From Rhodobacteraceae bacterium LNNU 3342 (lineage in GTDB: Bacteria > Pseudomonadota > Alphaproteobacteria > Rhodobacterales > Rhodobacteraceae): 64,000 nt of DNA. Under the pieces are notes generated by a model. The model did not search any database. It was given only the letters and a program-made list of their open reading frames with translations, and was not told the DNA's origin. The DNA lies in the NCBI GenBank assembly GCA_008711135.1, contig VUAW01000012.1:27019-91018 (forward strand), written 5' to 3'. The translations under genes were made by a program, and so were the position numbers. Below are positions 1 to 8,776 of the stretch, piece by piece (the stretch's first letter is position 1; each line of letters begins with the position of its first letter).

Positions 1-915
1 CAGGTCGACATGCGGCAGCAGCAACGTGAATGGCAGAACGCCGAGGATGGAGAACCAGATCACCGTCAGCGGCCCGAAGCGGTCGCCGATCGGCCCGCCA
101 AAGATCACGCCCACTGCGGCTGCGCCCAGGAAGAGGAACAGCATCAGCTGCGACTGCTGTGTCGTCAGCCCAAAGCGTTCGATCAGGAAGAAGGTATAAT
201 AGCTGCTGATGCTCGCGGTGTAGATGTTCTTGCTGAAGACCAGCAGCGCCAGCACCGTGATGGCACCGATGACGCGCCGTCGCGACAGCGTCGGCCCGCC
301 CGCCGCCCGGCGTGCACCCCGCGCCGTTTGGCTATAGCGTGCATACCATTGTCCCACGTTCCACAGGATCAGCACCCCCAGCAACGCGAGCACTGAAAAC
401 CACGCGATGCTTGGTCGCCCTAGCGGAACGACGATGAACGCCGCCAGCAGCGGCCCTGCCGCCGTTCCGAAATTTCCGCCCACCTGGAACAGGGACTGCG
501 CAGTGCCGTAACGCCCGCCCGAAGCTAACCGGGCGACCCGCGAGGCTTCGGGATGAAATACGGCTGAACCAAGGCCGATCAGCATCGCCCCTGCCAGCAG
601 GAACATATAGCTTTCAGCACTGGCCAACATCAGCAAGCCAAACAATGACGCCCCCATCCCTATCGGGAGCGAATAAGGCATCGGGCGTCGGTCCGTGACC
701 ATGCCCACCACCGGCTGCAAAAGCGATGCCGTGCCCTGAAAGGCAAAGGTCATCATCCCGATCTGCCAGAAGCTGAGCGCAAATTCCTGTTGAAGAACGG
801 GATAAAGGGCGGCGAGCAGCGACTGCATCACGTCGTTCAGGAAATGGCACAGGCTGATGGCAAGGATCACCATCCAGGTTGTCGTGTCAGGTGCGCTTCG
901 TTCGGCTAGGGTCAT
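1..915 (-). CDS. MFS exporter, fosmidomycin-resistance (Fsr) type, C-terminus cut by window edge
   Basis: The reading frame is open from an ATG at 915 to the window edge, 305 codons without a stop. It shows a typical MFS amino half: a first membrane segment beginning WMVILAISLCHFLNDVMQSL, then the loop-2/3 motif GMVTDRRPMP. A second similar motif, FGGPIGDRFGP, opens the second half near residue 275. The early HFLND segment and overall pattern are those of Fsr-like drug efflux proteins of about 400 residues, so roughly 100 residues are missing beyond the window. It is divergent from the EamA gene. The substrate cannot be told from sequence, and another MFS efflux subfamily remains possible. 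Confidence 0.8.
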   Translation of the reverse strand, partial: MTLAERSAPDTTTWMVILAISLCHFLNDVMQSLLAALYPVLQQEFALSFWQIGMMTFAFQGTASLLQPVVGMVTDRRPMPYSLPIGMGASLFGLLMLASAESYMFLLAGAMLIGLGSAVFHPEASRVARLASGGRYGTAQSLFQVGGNFGTAAGPLLAAFIVVPLGRPSIAWFSVLALLGVLILWNVGQWYARYSQTARGARRAAGGPTLSRRRVIGAITVLALLVFSKNIYTASISSYYTFFLIERFGLTTQQSQLMLFLFLGAAAVGVIFGGPIGDRFGPLTVIWFSILGVLPFTLLLPHVDL

Positions 916-1149
916 GCGATGTTCCTGTCCCGACGTGGTGCCGGAGACGGGGCTGCCGGCTGCGAAACCGTTTTGGCCGCTGACGCAGCATCAAGCAATA
1001 GGGATTTGCCCACATATCGCTGATGTTTCGGCCGCGCTTGCGTTCTGAAGATATACTACTAAAATACTCGGATTAGGGATGGAAGTTGCAGGCCGCGCGC
1101 TGTAAACGTGGCCCGTTGGCATCAACGCTACAAACTAAACGGATTTTTC

Positions 1150-1587
1150 ATGAAGACGGATCTACTTTCATGGCAGTTCTGGGCCTTGGCCTCGGCAGGA
1201 TTTGCGGCACTGACGGCCATTCTGGCCAAGGTGGGGGTTGAAAATGTCGGCAGCGATCTTGCCACCTGGATCCGCACCATCGTGGTCCTGCTGGTTGTCA
1301 GCGCGATTTTGTTCGCGAGCGGCCAGTTCCAGCCCCTGCATACGATTTCTGGCAAAAGCTATGTCTTCCTCGCGCTGTCCGGCATGGCGACGGGCGCGTC
1401 ATGGATCTGCTATTTCCGGGCGCTGAAGCTAGGCGAAGCCGCGCGGGTCGCGCCGCTCGACAAGTTGAGCGTCGTCATGGTCGCGGTCTTTGGTGTGCTG
1501 TTCCTAGGGGAAAACCTGAGCCTGCCAAACTGGCTTGGCATCGCGCTCATCGCGGGCGGGGCAGTACTCGTTTCCTACCGGGGCTGA
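1150..1587 (+). CDS. Small EamA-family membrane transporter (single EamA repeat)
   Basis: This 145-residue protein has about five hydrophobic helices and one EamA repeat: FWALASAGFAALTAILAKVG at the amino end and WLGIALIAGGAVLVSYRG at the end. Classic EamA transporters have two repeats and about 300 residues, so this short form probably dimerises. The ATG at 1150 is preferred because the protein then starts just before the first helix; an upstream in-frame start at 1108 would add a non-hydrophobic tail. It is transcribed away from the MFS gene. The substrate is unknown. Confidence 0.75.
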   Translation: MKTDLLSWQFWALASAGFAALTAILAKVGVENVGSDLATWIRTIVVLLVVSAILFASGQFQPLHTISGKSYVFLALSGMATGASWICYFRALKLGEAARVAPLDKLSVVMVAVFGVLFLGENLSLPNWLGIALIAGGAVLVSYRG

Positions 1588-1635
1588 GGCCCGGCAAGAA
1601 GATGCCGAAGCCGATGTAATGCTTTTCAGCATAAA

Positions 1636-1649
1636 TGATAACGGTTACA
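1636..1649. promoter_or_regulatory. LacI-type operator candidate before the exported isomerase/cytochrome c operon
   Basis: TGATAAC|GGTTACA is an imperfect 14-bp palindrome with the central CG typical of LacI/GalR operators. On the minus strand it reads TGTAACCGTTATCA. This resembles the sequences at 8680-8693 and 14083-14096 in the same locus. It lies about 30 bp before the start codon at 1681, a position suited to repression. Confidence 0.5.
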
Positions 1650-1680
1650 TTCTCGGCATCTTCAAAGATGGGAGGAAGTC

Positions 1681-2538
1681 ATGAAGACCTCTAATACCTG
1701 GAGCACCGCCCTTTCGACCACGGTTCTTGTCACGCTGATGGCGCTGCCGGCAGCCGCGCGCAGCCCGTCGGAACTGCCGATCGCGGTGCAGATGTACACG
1801 CTGCGCGACCATGGCCCTCTGGAGGAGCGTTTCGCCGCCGTGCAGGCTGCAGGTGTAACGGCCGTCGAAACGGTTGGTACGCATGACGTCACTGCCGATG
1901 AACTGAACGCCCTGCTCTCGGAATACGGGCTTGAGGTGGTTTCGAGCCATACGCAACTTGCTGCGCTGCGCGATGACCTGAACGCGGTTGTTGAGTTCAA
2001 CAAGGCCGTGGGCAACGACACGATCGTCGTCCCCTACCTGACCGAAGAAATGCGCCCGACGGATGCTGATGGCTGGCGGGAACTGGGCGAAGAGCTTGGC
2101 GGCTTCGCCGCCGACCTGGGCCAGGAGGGCATGCGCCTCGCCTATCACAACCACGACTTCGAGATGCAGGAGTTCGACGGCCGAACCGCGCTCGAGATCA
2201 TGCTAGAGGCTGCGGGGCCAGAGGTTCTGGCGCAGATCGACCTCGCGTGGGTCGCCCGTGGCGGGCATGACCCGGCGGAATACCTTGGCCTGTTCGACGG
2301 TCGCCTGTTTGCGGTGCACGCGAAGGACAACGCCCCTGAGGGCCAGGGCGAGCAAGAGCGCGGCTTCGCGGCCGTCGGAACCGGGGTACTTGACTGGGAT
2401 ACGATCCTTCCCGCAGCCCATGAAGCCGGAGCCGAGTGGTATATCATCGAGCATGACCTGCCGATCGATGCGGCCGAAGTCGTCCTCACCGGTGCGACCT
2501 TCCTGACCGAGAACCTGCCGGAAGAGGTCACTCGATAA
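1681..2538 (+). CDS. Exported sugar phosphate isomerase/epimerase-like TIM-barrel protein
   Basis: The protein has 285 residues. Residues 1-26 form a Sec-type signal peptide ending near ALPAAARS, followed by a xylose-isomerase-like TIM barrel. Recognisable strands include VQMYTLRDHG, YHNHDFEM with an acidic/His pair typical of the metal site, IDLAWVARGG and AVHAKDN, and a late Glu in YIIEHDLP. A GGGAGGAAG ribosome site precedes the ATG. The gene abuts the cytochrome c gene (TAA directly followed by ATG). Export together with the cytochrome suggests work on oxidised sugars outside the cytoplasm; YcjR-like 3-keto sugar epimerases and keto-glycoside eliminases belong to this fold. The exact reaction is inferred. 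Confidence 0.75.
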   Translation: MKTSNTWSTALSTTVLVTLMALPAAARSPSELPIAVQMYTLRDHGPLEERFAAVQAAGVTAVETVGTHDVTADELNALLSEYGLEVVSSHTQLAALRDDLNAVVEFNKAVGNDTIVVPYLTEEMRPTDADGWRELGEELGGFAADLGQEGMRLAYHNHDFEMQEFDGRTALEIMLEAAGPEVLAQIDLAWVARGGHDPAEYLGLFDGRLFAVHAKDNAPEGQGEQERGFAAVGTGVLDWDTILPAAHEAGAEWYIIEHDLPIDAAEVVLTGATFLTENLPEEVTR

Positions 2539-2868
2539 ATGACCAGCCGCACCAACACGATGGTTGCGTCCGCAGGGCTGGCTCTTTCGCTGGCCCTGCT
2601 TTCCAGAGCTGCACAGGCGGATGAGACGCAGGCCGCAGCGGCACTCTATCAACAGAATTGCGCTGCCTGCCACGGTCCGCAGGGCGAAGGGATCGCGATC
2701 TTCCCAGCGCTCGCAGATGTCGGGTCGCGGCTAGCGGCCGAGGATGTCGCGGAGATCCTTGAACATGGGCGCAACCAGATGCCGTCCTTCGATCACCTCG
2801 CTGATGAAGAGCGTGCCGCGTTGGTTGAATACCTGATCAGCGGCATGGGCGTCGAAAAGCAGGACTGA
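2539..2868 (+). CDS. Exported small c-type cytochrome
   Basis: This is a 109-residue class I cytochrome c. A signal peptide (to about residue 27, ending AAQA) is followed by the haem motif CAACH at residues 41-45 and a likely axial Met at 81 in NQMPSF. It starts directly after the stop of the isomerase gene, so the two are co-translated. Cytochromes of this size accept electrons from GMC-type dehydrogenases such as gluconate 2-dehydrogenase and glucoside 3-dehydrogenase. The GMC and small subunits lie at 10.6-12.9 kb, so this may be their missing electron acceptor. Confidence 0.85.
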   Translation: MTSRTNTMVASAGLALSLALLSRAAQADETQAAAALYQQNCAACHGPQGEGIAIFPALADVGSRLAAEDVAEILEHGRNQMPSFDHLADEERAALVEYLISGMGVEKQD

Positions 2869-2874
2869 AACAAA

Positions 2875-2896
2875 AAGGGCGTCCATCGGCGCCCTT
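2875..2896 (+). terminator. Rho-independent terminator after the cytochrome c gene
   Basis: AAGGGCG and CGCCCTT form a 7-bp stem with an 8-base loop just after the cytochrome stop codon. The stem is followed by a pyrimidine-rich stretch (CTCTT) rather than a clean T run. Confidence 0.5.
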
Positions 2897-2925
2897 CTCT
2901 TGGCCAAAGCTGCTCCGCAAACAAA

Positions 2926-2952
2926 GAGGCCGCGCGATCAACGCGCGGCCTC
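2926..2952 (-). terminator. Terminator of the ABC-transporter operon
   Basis: This is an 11-bp perfect stem (GAGGCCGCGCG / CGCGCGGCCTC) with a 5-base loop. Read on the minus strand it is followed by TTTGTTTG. It sits 20 bp beyond the stop of the substrate-binding protein gene, as expected for the end of the long minus-strand operon. Confidence 0.75.
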
Positions 2953-2971
2953 CTGTCTTGGTTAGGATGCC

Positions 2972-3907
2972 TTAGTACGGGCTGTTCTCGAAGTAGAAGT
3001 TCTCGGCGTTCTCGGGGGTGATCAGTTCCGAGGCGATGATGAACTCTCCGGTGATCGGGGCGCTGGTCATGAAATGCAGCGCCGTAAGTTCGATCGCGGT
3101 TGAGATCATCGAGGGCGGGTAGGTTACGTTCACCGGGATCTGGGGATCGCCCTGCTGAATGCGCTGGACCATCTCTTTCATGCCGGCGCCGCCCACGACC
3201 CACATTTCGTCCTGACGACCGGATTGTTCGATGGCGGCAAGTGCACCCATGGCCTGATCGTCATCGGCGGCCCAGACGGCGTCGATTTCGCCAAAGCGGG
3301 ACAGGTAGTCCTGCATCACGGTGAAGGCGTCGTCGCGGTTGAAGTTGCCATGCTCCATCGCAAGGACCTCGATCCCGGAACCTTCGATCGCCTCCTGAAA
3401 GCCCGCGACGCGTTCGTTGTCGATGGTGGAGGCGATGCCGCGGATCACAACGATCTTGTCGCCTTCCGAAAGCGTCTGGGCGAAGTATTCCCCTGCCGTG
3501 CGGCCAAAGCTCGTGTTGTCGCCGGCGACGTAGAGATCCTCGATCCCGTCCTGCGCGAGGCCGCGGTCGACGACCGTGGTCCAGACGCCGCTTTCCTTGA
3601 TCCGGCGCACCGGGTCAGTGAGCGGCTCAGACTCGAACGGCAGCACAACCAGCGCGTCGATGTTCCGGGTCGCGACCATGTCTTCAAGGTCGCTGACCTG
3701 CGTGCTGGGATCAGGAGTGGTGGTCAGCACGAATTGCAGGTCCGGATAACGCTCGCCCAGTTCCCGAATGGTTTGTTCCGCGTGGAAGTTCAGCGCGCCG
3801 GCCCAGCCGTGGGTGGCCGCGGGGATCGAGACCCCGATGGTCTGTGCAGCAACCGGAGCGGCAAGCACGCCCACCAGCGCAGTCGTCGCAATCAACATTT
3901 TCGTCAT
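2972..3907 (-). CDS. Sugar ABC transporter periplasmic substrate-binding protein
   Basis: The 311-residue protein starts at the ATG at 3907, preceded by GGGAGGGAAA, with a signal peptide ending APVAAQ near residue 22. It has the pattern of ribose-type (periplasmic binding protein type 1) receptors: IGVSIPAATHGWAGAL at the mature amino end, DALVVLPFESEPL, TVVDRG, VAGDNTSFGRTAGEY, and VWAADDDQAMGALAAI. It is the last gene of the operon with a permease and a double ATPase. The neighbouring isomerases and dehydrogenase suggest a mono- or disaccharide or a 3-keto derivative as ligand. Confidence 0.9.
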   Translation of the reverse strand: MTKMLIATTALVGVLAAPVAAQTIGVSIPAATHGWAGALNFHAEQTIRELGERYPDLQFVLTTTPDPSTQVSDLEDMVATRNIDALVVLPFESEPLTDPVRRIKESGVWTTVVDRGLAQDGIEDLYVAGDNTSFGRTAGEYFAQTLSEGDKIVVIRGIASTIDNERVAGFQEAIEGSGIEVLAMEHGNFNRDDAFTVMQDYLSRFGEIDAVWAADDDQAMGALAAIEQSGRQDEMWVVGGAGMKEMVQRIQQGDPQIPVNVTYPPSMISTAIELTALHFMTSAPITGEFIIASELITPENAENFYFENSPY

Positions 3908-3939
3908 GGATTTCCCTCCCGTTTGACGATGAAAGAGTT

Positions 3940-4941
3940 TCAGCGGCTGTTGCTGCGCTTGCGCTGCAGGACGACCGCAAGAATGATGATGACGCCTTGG
4001 ATGGCCCCGTTCAGATAGGGGCTGACCATGTCGGTCAGATTCAGGATGTTGCCAATAAGGCTCAGGATCAGGACGCCAACGACCGTGCCCCAGATCCGTC
4101 CGAACCCACCCTTGAGCATGGTGCCCCCGATGATCACGGCAGCGATCGCCTCCAGTTCCCACAGGACACCGGTTGACGCCGAGGCCGAGCCGAGCCGGGG
4201 CACGTACATGATCACGGCGATGCCCACCAACAGGCCAAGCCCGATGAAGGTCAGCGTCCGAACCCGCGCCACGTTGACCGAAGAATACCGTGCCACCGTT
4301 TCGTTCGATCCGATGGCGGCGCAGTGGCGGCCGAAAGCCGTGTGCCGCATCACGATCTCGCCTAGGATCGCGATGACCGCGAAGACGATGATCGGCCAGC
4401 TGATGCCCATGATGCCGCCGTAATAGACGGGCCGGTAAATCTCGCGCATCGCGAAGTCGAGCGACAGGGTCCCGCCATCGGCCAGCCAGGTCACCAGACT
4501 GCGGTAAATGCCCATCGTGCCGAGGGTCACGATGAAGGCCTCGATCCCGATCTTGGCCACAAGCAGGCCGTTGATCGCCCCCGCAATCAGGCCCGCGACG
4601 ATCGCGACAAGCATCCCCACCAGGATGATGCCGACCCCTGCCCCCATCACCGGGATCAGCGCGTTCATCACCAAGATCATCAGCCCGGCGATAAAGGCCG
4701 CCATGGACCCTACCGAAAGGTCAAGGCCACCCGCGGTAATCACAAAGGTCATGCCAACCGCGACGATGCCGATGAAGGCCGACCGCGCCAGCACGTTGGT
4801 GATGTTGGCATAGCTCAGGAAGTTGGGGTTCAGGAACATGCCAAGGGCCACCAGCGCCAGAAGCGCGAGAATCGGGCCCAGAACCCGAAGGTCGATGGAC
4901 CAGCCCGCACTCTTGGGGCTGTCAGTGGTTGCAGTGCTCAT
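3940..4941 (-). CDS. Sugar ABC transporter permease, RbsC type
   Basis: This 333-residue integral membrane protein has eight to ten hydrophobic segments and the family signature GMTFVITAGGLDLSVGSMAA near residues 62-81. A second characteristic region, GTVVGVLILSLIGNILNL, lies near the end. The start codon overlaps the stop of the ATPase gene by four bases (ATGA). It should form the membrane channel of the importer with the double-domain ATPase and the binding protein encoded on either side. Confidence 0.92.
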   Translation of the reverse strand: MSTATTDSPKSAGWSIDLRVLGPILALLALVALGMFLNPNFLSYANITNVLARSAFIGIVAVGMTFVITAGGLDLSVGSMAAFIAGLMILVMNALIPVMGAGVGIILVGMLVAIVAGLIAGAINGLLVAKIGIEAFIVTLGTMGIYRSLVTWLADGGTLSLDFAMREIYRPVYYGGIMGISWPIIVFAVIAILGEIVMRHTAFGRHCAAIGSNETVARYSSVNVARVRTLTFIGLGLLVGIAVIMYVPRLGSASASTGVLWELEAIAAVIIGGTMLKGGFGRIWGTVVGVLILSLIGNILNLTDMVSPYLNGAIQGVIIILAVVLQRKRSNSR

Positions 4942-6443
4942 GCGGCGGTCTCCTTGCTCCCCTCGCCGAGTCCCATCGCAAGACGGACGATGGCGCGTTC
5001 ATTTACGTCCTCACCGCTGACTTCCCCCGACACGCGGCCCGCATGCATGACAAGCACGCGGTCGGCCAGGCCAATCAGTTCCGGCATTTCCGACGATATC
5101 ACGATGATGCTGCGACCCTCGCTCGCAAGGCGATGGATCAGGTCATAGATCTGCTGCTTGGTCCCGATGTCGATCCCGCGCGTCGGCTCGTCGATGATGA
5201 CGATCTGCGGGTCCGGCAGCATCGTCTTGGCCAGAAGCAGTTTCTGCTGGTTGCCGCCGGACATGTTGCCTACGGCAATGCCACGCCCCCCGGCGCGGAT
5301 CTGGAAATCCTGGATGGCGCGAGTCAGCGCCTCCTCTTCCTTGCGGCGGCTGATCAAAGGGCGCCCGAACGCCGAAAGCATCGGCAGAGTCAGGTTTTCC
5401 CGCATGCCTTTTTCAAGCAGCAGACCGGCGCCCTTCCGATCCTCGGTCAGGTAGACCAGCCCGCGACGCGTGGCCTCCGCAACCGACGCTGCGGGCAGCT
5501 CCTTTCCGAAGAGAGTGACGCGGCCGGTGCGAGGCCGCAGACCGGCGATCGCCTCGACCAGTTCGGTGCGCCCGGCGCCGATCAGGCCGCCGATGCCAAG
5601 GATCTCTCCTCGGCGGAGGGTGAGAGAGGCGTGCGACACATGACCCGGCACATGAATGTCCGCGGCTTCCAGCACGACCTCTCCGCCGCCGCGACGCTTG
5701 GGCGGGAACAGGTCCGACAGCTCACGGCCAACCATGGCCGTGGCCATGGTGTCTTCGGTGAATTCATCGATCGGCCCGCTGGCGACAACGGAACCGTCGC
5801 GTAGCACGGTCACGCGGTCCGCGATCCGCTTAACCTCTCCCAGCTTGTGAGAGGTGTAGAGGATCGCGCATCCCTCTACCCGCAGACGGTTGATCTGCTC
5901 GAACAGGACCTCGGTCTCGCTTTCCGTTAGTACGGCGGTCGGTTCGTCCATGATCAGGACACGAACTTTTCGCGAAAGCGCCTTGGCAATTTCCACCATC
6001 TGCTTGTCAGGGACAGAAATCGTCGAGACGCGCGCTGTCGGGCTGACCCGGCAATCAAGCCGCGCCAGAAGCTCCGCAGTGCGCTTTTGCATGGTCTTGT
6101 GGTCAAGCAGCAGCCCGCGCCGGATTTCCCGGCCCAGGAACACGTTCTGCTCGACACTCAGATGTTCTGCGAGGTTGAACTCCTGGTGGATCATCACGAT
6201 GCCAGCGGCTTCGGCTGCATCACTGTTCGCGAACCTTGCCAGTTGCCCATCCAGTTCCACCGTTCCGGTGGTGGCATCCAGATAACCGCTCAGGATCTTC
6301 ATCGTGGTCGATTTGCCTGCCCCGTTCTCTCCAATCAGGGCGTGCACCTCTCCCGGGCGCAGGTCGAAGTTGACCCCGTGAAGGATCTCGATGGGCCCAA
6401 AGCTCTTGGTGACATTCCGGAGGGCAAGGACCGGTGCCGTCAT
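4938..6443 (-). CDS. Sugar ABC transporter ATPase with two ABC domains, RbsA type
   Basis: The 501-residue protein carries two ABC domains. The first has Walker A GENGAGKST (residues 38-46) and Walker B VLIMDEPTA. The second has the degenerate Walker A GLIGAGRTE, signature MSGGNQQK and Walker B IVIIDEPTRGID. Length and layout match RbsA/MglA. The start at 6443 is chosen over one six codons upstream because it forms an ATGA overlap with the stop of the Gfo/Idh gene; the length then equals typical RbsA. It energises the importer from the cytoplasmic face. Confidence 0.92.
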   Translation of the reverse strand: MTAPVLALRNVTKSFGPIEILHGVNFDLRPGEVHALIGENGAGKSTTMKILSGYLDATTGTVELDGQLARFANSDAAEAAGIVMIHQEFNLAEHLSVEQNVFLGREIRRGLLLDHKTMQKRTAELLARLDCRVSPTARVSTISVPDKQMVEIAKALSRKVRVLIMDEPTAVLTESETEVLFEQINRLRVEGCAILYTSHKLGEVKRIADRVTVLRDGSVVASGPIDEFTEDTMATAMVGRELSDLFPPKRRGGGEVVLEAADIHVPGHVSHASLTLRRGEILGIGGLIGAGRTELVEAIAGLRPRTGRVTLFGKELPAASVAEATRRGLVYLTEDRKGAGLLLEKGMRENLTLPMLSAFGRPLISRRKEEEALTRAIQDFQIRAGGRGIAVGNMSGGNQQKLLLAKTMLPDPQIVIIDEPTRGIDIGTKQQIYDLIHRLASEGRSIIVISSEMPELIGLADRVLVMHAGRVSGEVSGEDVNERAIVRLAMGLGEGSKETAA

Positions 6444-7594
6444 GTCCGCAGCTCCGTCCACGCGGCGTTCCGCTTGGCGGAACGGACGCAGGCATCCACG
6501 AAGGCCACGCCATCAAGCCCCTCGGCAATTCCCGGAAGCAGCAGCCCCTCTGGCACAGGCTGGCCTGCCTGCCGCGCGCGGATCGCGGTAGCCGCGGCGG
6601 TGTAGATGTTGGCGAAACCTTCCAGATATCCTTCCGGATGGCCCGATGGCGTACGCGAAACCGCGGCGGCCGCAGCACCTGTGCCGGGACCTCCCCGGGT
6701 CAGTCGGCGTGTCGGCTCGCCGTGTGGGGTGAACCACAGGTAGTTCGGGTCCTCCTGATGCCACGACAGGCCGCCCCTGTCGCCAAAGACCCGCAGGCGC
6801 AGCCCGTTTTCATGCCCCGGCGCCACTTGGCTGCACCAAAGCACGCCCTTGGCCCCGCCTTGATAGCGCAGAAGGATATTCGCATTGTCATCAAGTTGCC
6901 GCCCCGGCACGAAAGAGGCCAGATCGGCGGCAAGGCTGTCCAGCTTCAAGCCGGTCACGAAGCCTGCCAGATGGAAGGCGTGCGTGCCGATGTCGCCGAT
7001 GGAACCGCCTGCACCCGCGCGGGCTGGGTCGGCGCGCCATTCCGCCTGCTTCGACCCTTGGGCTTCGACCGCATCGGTCATCCAGTCTTGCGGATATTCA
7101 ACCTGCACGACCCTAATGGTGCCGATGTCGCCCGCCGCGATCATCTCGCGCGCCTGCCGGATCATCGGGTAGCCGGAGTAATTGTGGGTCAGTACGAAGA
7201 GCGCGTCGCTTTGTTCGGCAACCTGCGCAAGCTTGCGCGCCTCGGCCATCGTCGCCGTCAGCGGCTTGTCGCAGATCACGTGGATGCCGCGACGAAGGTA
7301 CTCGCGCGCAACGGGATAGTGAAGGTGGTTGGGGGTGCAGATGGCGACGGCCTCGATACCATCCTTCAGCCGCGCCTCTCGCTGCGCCATCTTGGCGAAA
7401 TCGTCATAGCTCCGGTCTTCGGCAATGCCGAGCGTGGCGGCGCTGGCCCGCGCCTTGTCGGGCGTCGAGGACAGCGCGCCGGCGACGAGCCGGAATTCAC
7501 CGTCAAGCCGCGCCGCAAAGCGATGGACTGCCCCGATGAAGGCGCCCGAGCCGCCGCCGACCATCCCGAGCCTGATAGGTTCATGCCGCTCCAT
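6440..7594 (-). CDS. Gfo/Idh/MocA-family NAD(P)-dependent oxidoreductase
   Basis: The 384-residue protein starts with a Rossmann nucleotide site (RLGMVGGGSGAFIG, residues 8-21) and carries the family motif CDKPLT near residue 113, whose Lys is normally catalytic. The distal half is the usual alpha/beta dimerisation domain, with GGSIGDIGTHAFHLAGFV containing the conserved His. It is coupled to the ATPase gene by a 4-bp overlap and follows the cytoplasmic isomerase by 3 bp. Family members oxidise or reduce sugar hydroxyls, and YcjS-like enzymes act at C3, so it may reduce imported 3-keto sugars or oxidise imported glycosides. Confidence 0.88.
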   Translation of the reverse strand: MERHEPIRLGMVGGGSGAFIGAVHRFAARLDGEFRLVAGALSSTPDKARASAATLGIAEDRSYDDFAKMAQREARLKDGIEAVAICTPNHLHYPVAREYLRRGIHVICDKPLTATMAEARKLAQVAEQSDALFVLTHNYSGYPMIRQAREMIAAGDIGTIRVVQVEYPQDWMTDAVEAQGSKQAEWRADPARAGAGGSIGDIGTHAFHLAGFVTGLKLDSLAADLASFVPGRQLDDNANILLRYQGGAKGVLWCSQVAPGHENGLRLRVFGDRGGLSWHQEDPNYLWFTPHGEPTRRLTRGGPGTGAAAAAVSRTPSGHPEGYLEGFANIYTAAATAIRARQAGQPVPEGLLLPGIAEGLDGVAFVDACVRSAKRNAAWTELRT

Positions 7595-7597
7595 GTC

Positions 7598-8656
7598 TCA
7601 GCCCCCCAGCCCGAGGATCTTGCGGTTCGCGGCCGTGTCGATGCCGCTGTTCGCGAAGTCATCGAACGCACGTTCCGTTACCCGGATGATGTGATCCCGC
7701 ACGAACTGCGCCCCCTCGCGCGCGCCATCTTCGGGATGCTTGAGCGCACATTCCCATTCCACCACGGCCCAGCCGTCGAATCCCATTGCGGTAAGCTTGG
7801 AGAAGATCGCGCCGAAGTCCACCTGCCCGTCGCCGGGACTGCGGAAACGGCCAGCGCGGTCAACCCAGCCCTGATAGCCGCCATAGACGCCCTGCCGCCC
7901 CGTCGGGTTGAATTCCGCGTCCTTGACGTGGAACATCCCGATCCGCTCTGCATAAACATCGAGGTTCTGCAGGTAGTCCAGTTGCTGAAGCACGTAATGC
8001 GACGGATCATACAGCATCCGCGCCCGACGATGCTGATCCACACGGTCCAGAAACATCTCGAAGCTGATCCCGTCGTGCAGATCCTCGCCCGGATGGATCT
8101 CGAAACAGATGTCGACGCCACGCTCCTCCGCATGGTCGAGGATCGGGCGCCACCGGGCAGCAAGCTCGTCGAACGCGGCCTCGATCAGCCCCGCCGGGCG
8201 CTGCGGCCACGGATAGACATAGGGCCAGGCAAGGGCCCCCGAGAACGCCGCGATCCGATCGATGCCAAGGCGGGCCGCCGCGTCGATAGTCTTGCGCATC
8301 TGGTCGGTCGCCCAAGCTTGTCGCGCCGCGCTGTTGCCGCGAACGGCCTCAGGGGCGAAGCCGTCGAAAAGCTGGTCATAGGCCGGATGAACGGCAACAA
8401 GCTGGCCCTGCATGTGGGCGGAAAGCTCGCAAATCTCCACTTTGGAAGCCGCCGCAAGGCCCTTCAGGTCGTCGCAGTAGGTTGTCGACTCTGCGGCCTT
8501 GTCGAGATCCATCAAGCTGGTGGCACCAGATGGCACCTGAACCGCGGCGTACCCGCAGTCAGCCGCCCAGCGGGTGATCGTCTCAAAGTTGTGGAATGGC
8601 GCAGTGTCGCCAACGAATTGCGCAAGAAAGAGGCCCGGGCCTTTGATCGTCTGCAT
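7598..8656 (-). CDS. Cytoplasmic sugar phosphate isomerase/epimerase (TIM barrel)
   Basis: A 352-residue xylose-isomerase-like TIM barrel without a signal peptide. Metal-site candidates are Glu and His in CFEIHPGEDLHDG, Asp/His in YDPSHYVLQQLDYL, His in MFHVKDAEF and the late Glu in VVEWE. Two ATGs lie in tandem (8659 and 8656); the second has the better spacing from AAGGGGG. It is the first gene of the operon leading into the dehydrogenase and ABC genes, divergent from the LacI-type regulator. It probably epimerises or isomerises the imported sugar. Confidence 0.85.
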   Translation of the reverse strand: MQTIKGPGLFLAQFVGDTAPFHNFETITRWAADCGYAAVQVPSGATSLMDLDKAAESTTYCDDLKGLAAASKVEICELSAHMQGQLVAVHPAYDQLFDGFAPEAVRGNSAARQAWATDQMRKTIDAAARLGIDRIAAFSGALAWPYVYPWPQRPAGLIEAAFDELAARWRPILDHAEERGVDICFEIHPGEDLHDGISFEMFLDRVDQHRRARMLYDPSHYVLQQLDYLQNLDVYAERIGMFHVKDAEFNPTGRQGVYGGYQGWVDRAGRFRSPGDGQVDFGAIFSKLTAMGFDGWAVVEWECALKHPEDGAREGAQFVRDHIIRVTERAFDDFANSGIDTAANRKILGLGG

Positions 8657-8679
8657 CATCCCCCCTTGGCGATCACGGA

Positions 8680-8693
8680 TGTAATCGTTTACG
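8680..8693. promoter_or_regulatory. LacI-type operator candidate in the divergent promoter region
   Basis: TGTAATC|GTTTACG is a near-perfect palindrome with central CG, placed 24 bp before the isomerase start and 83 bp before the regulator start. A nearby half-site AGTAAACGGC lies around 8710. The position suits control of both divergent transcripts by the adjacent regulator. Confidence 0.6.
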
Positions 8694-8776
8694 TAGACCA
8701 TTACATACAAGTAAACGGCGCACAAGTCTGTTCGGAGAGCCAATTAGTGCCTAAGATCAAGATCAGGGAGAAGAAC

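Noticed and set aside
6434..8776. Long plus-strand open frame continuous with the LacI-type gene
   Set aside because: It is antisense to the dehydrogenase and isomerase genes and shows no domain; the regulator's helix-turn-helix and ribosome site place its start at 8777.
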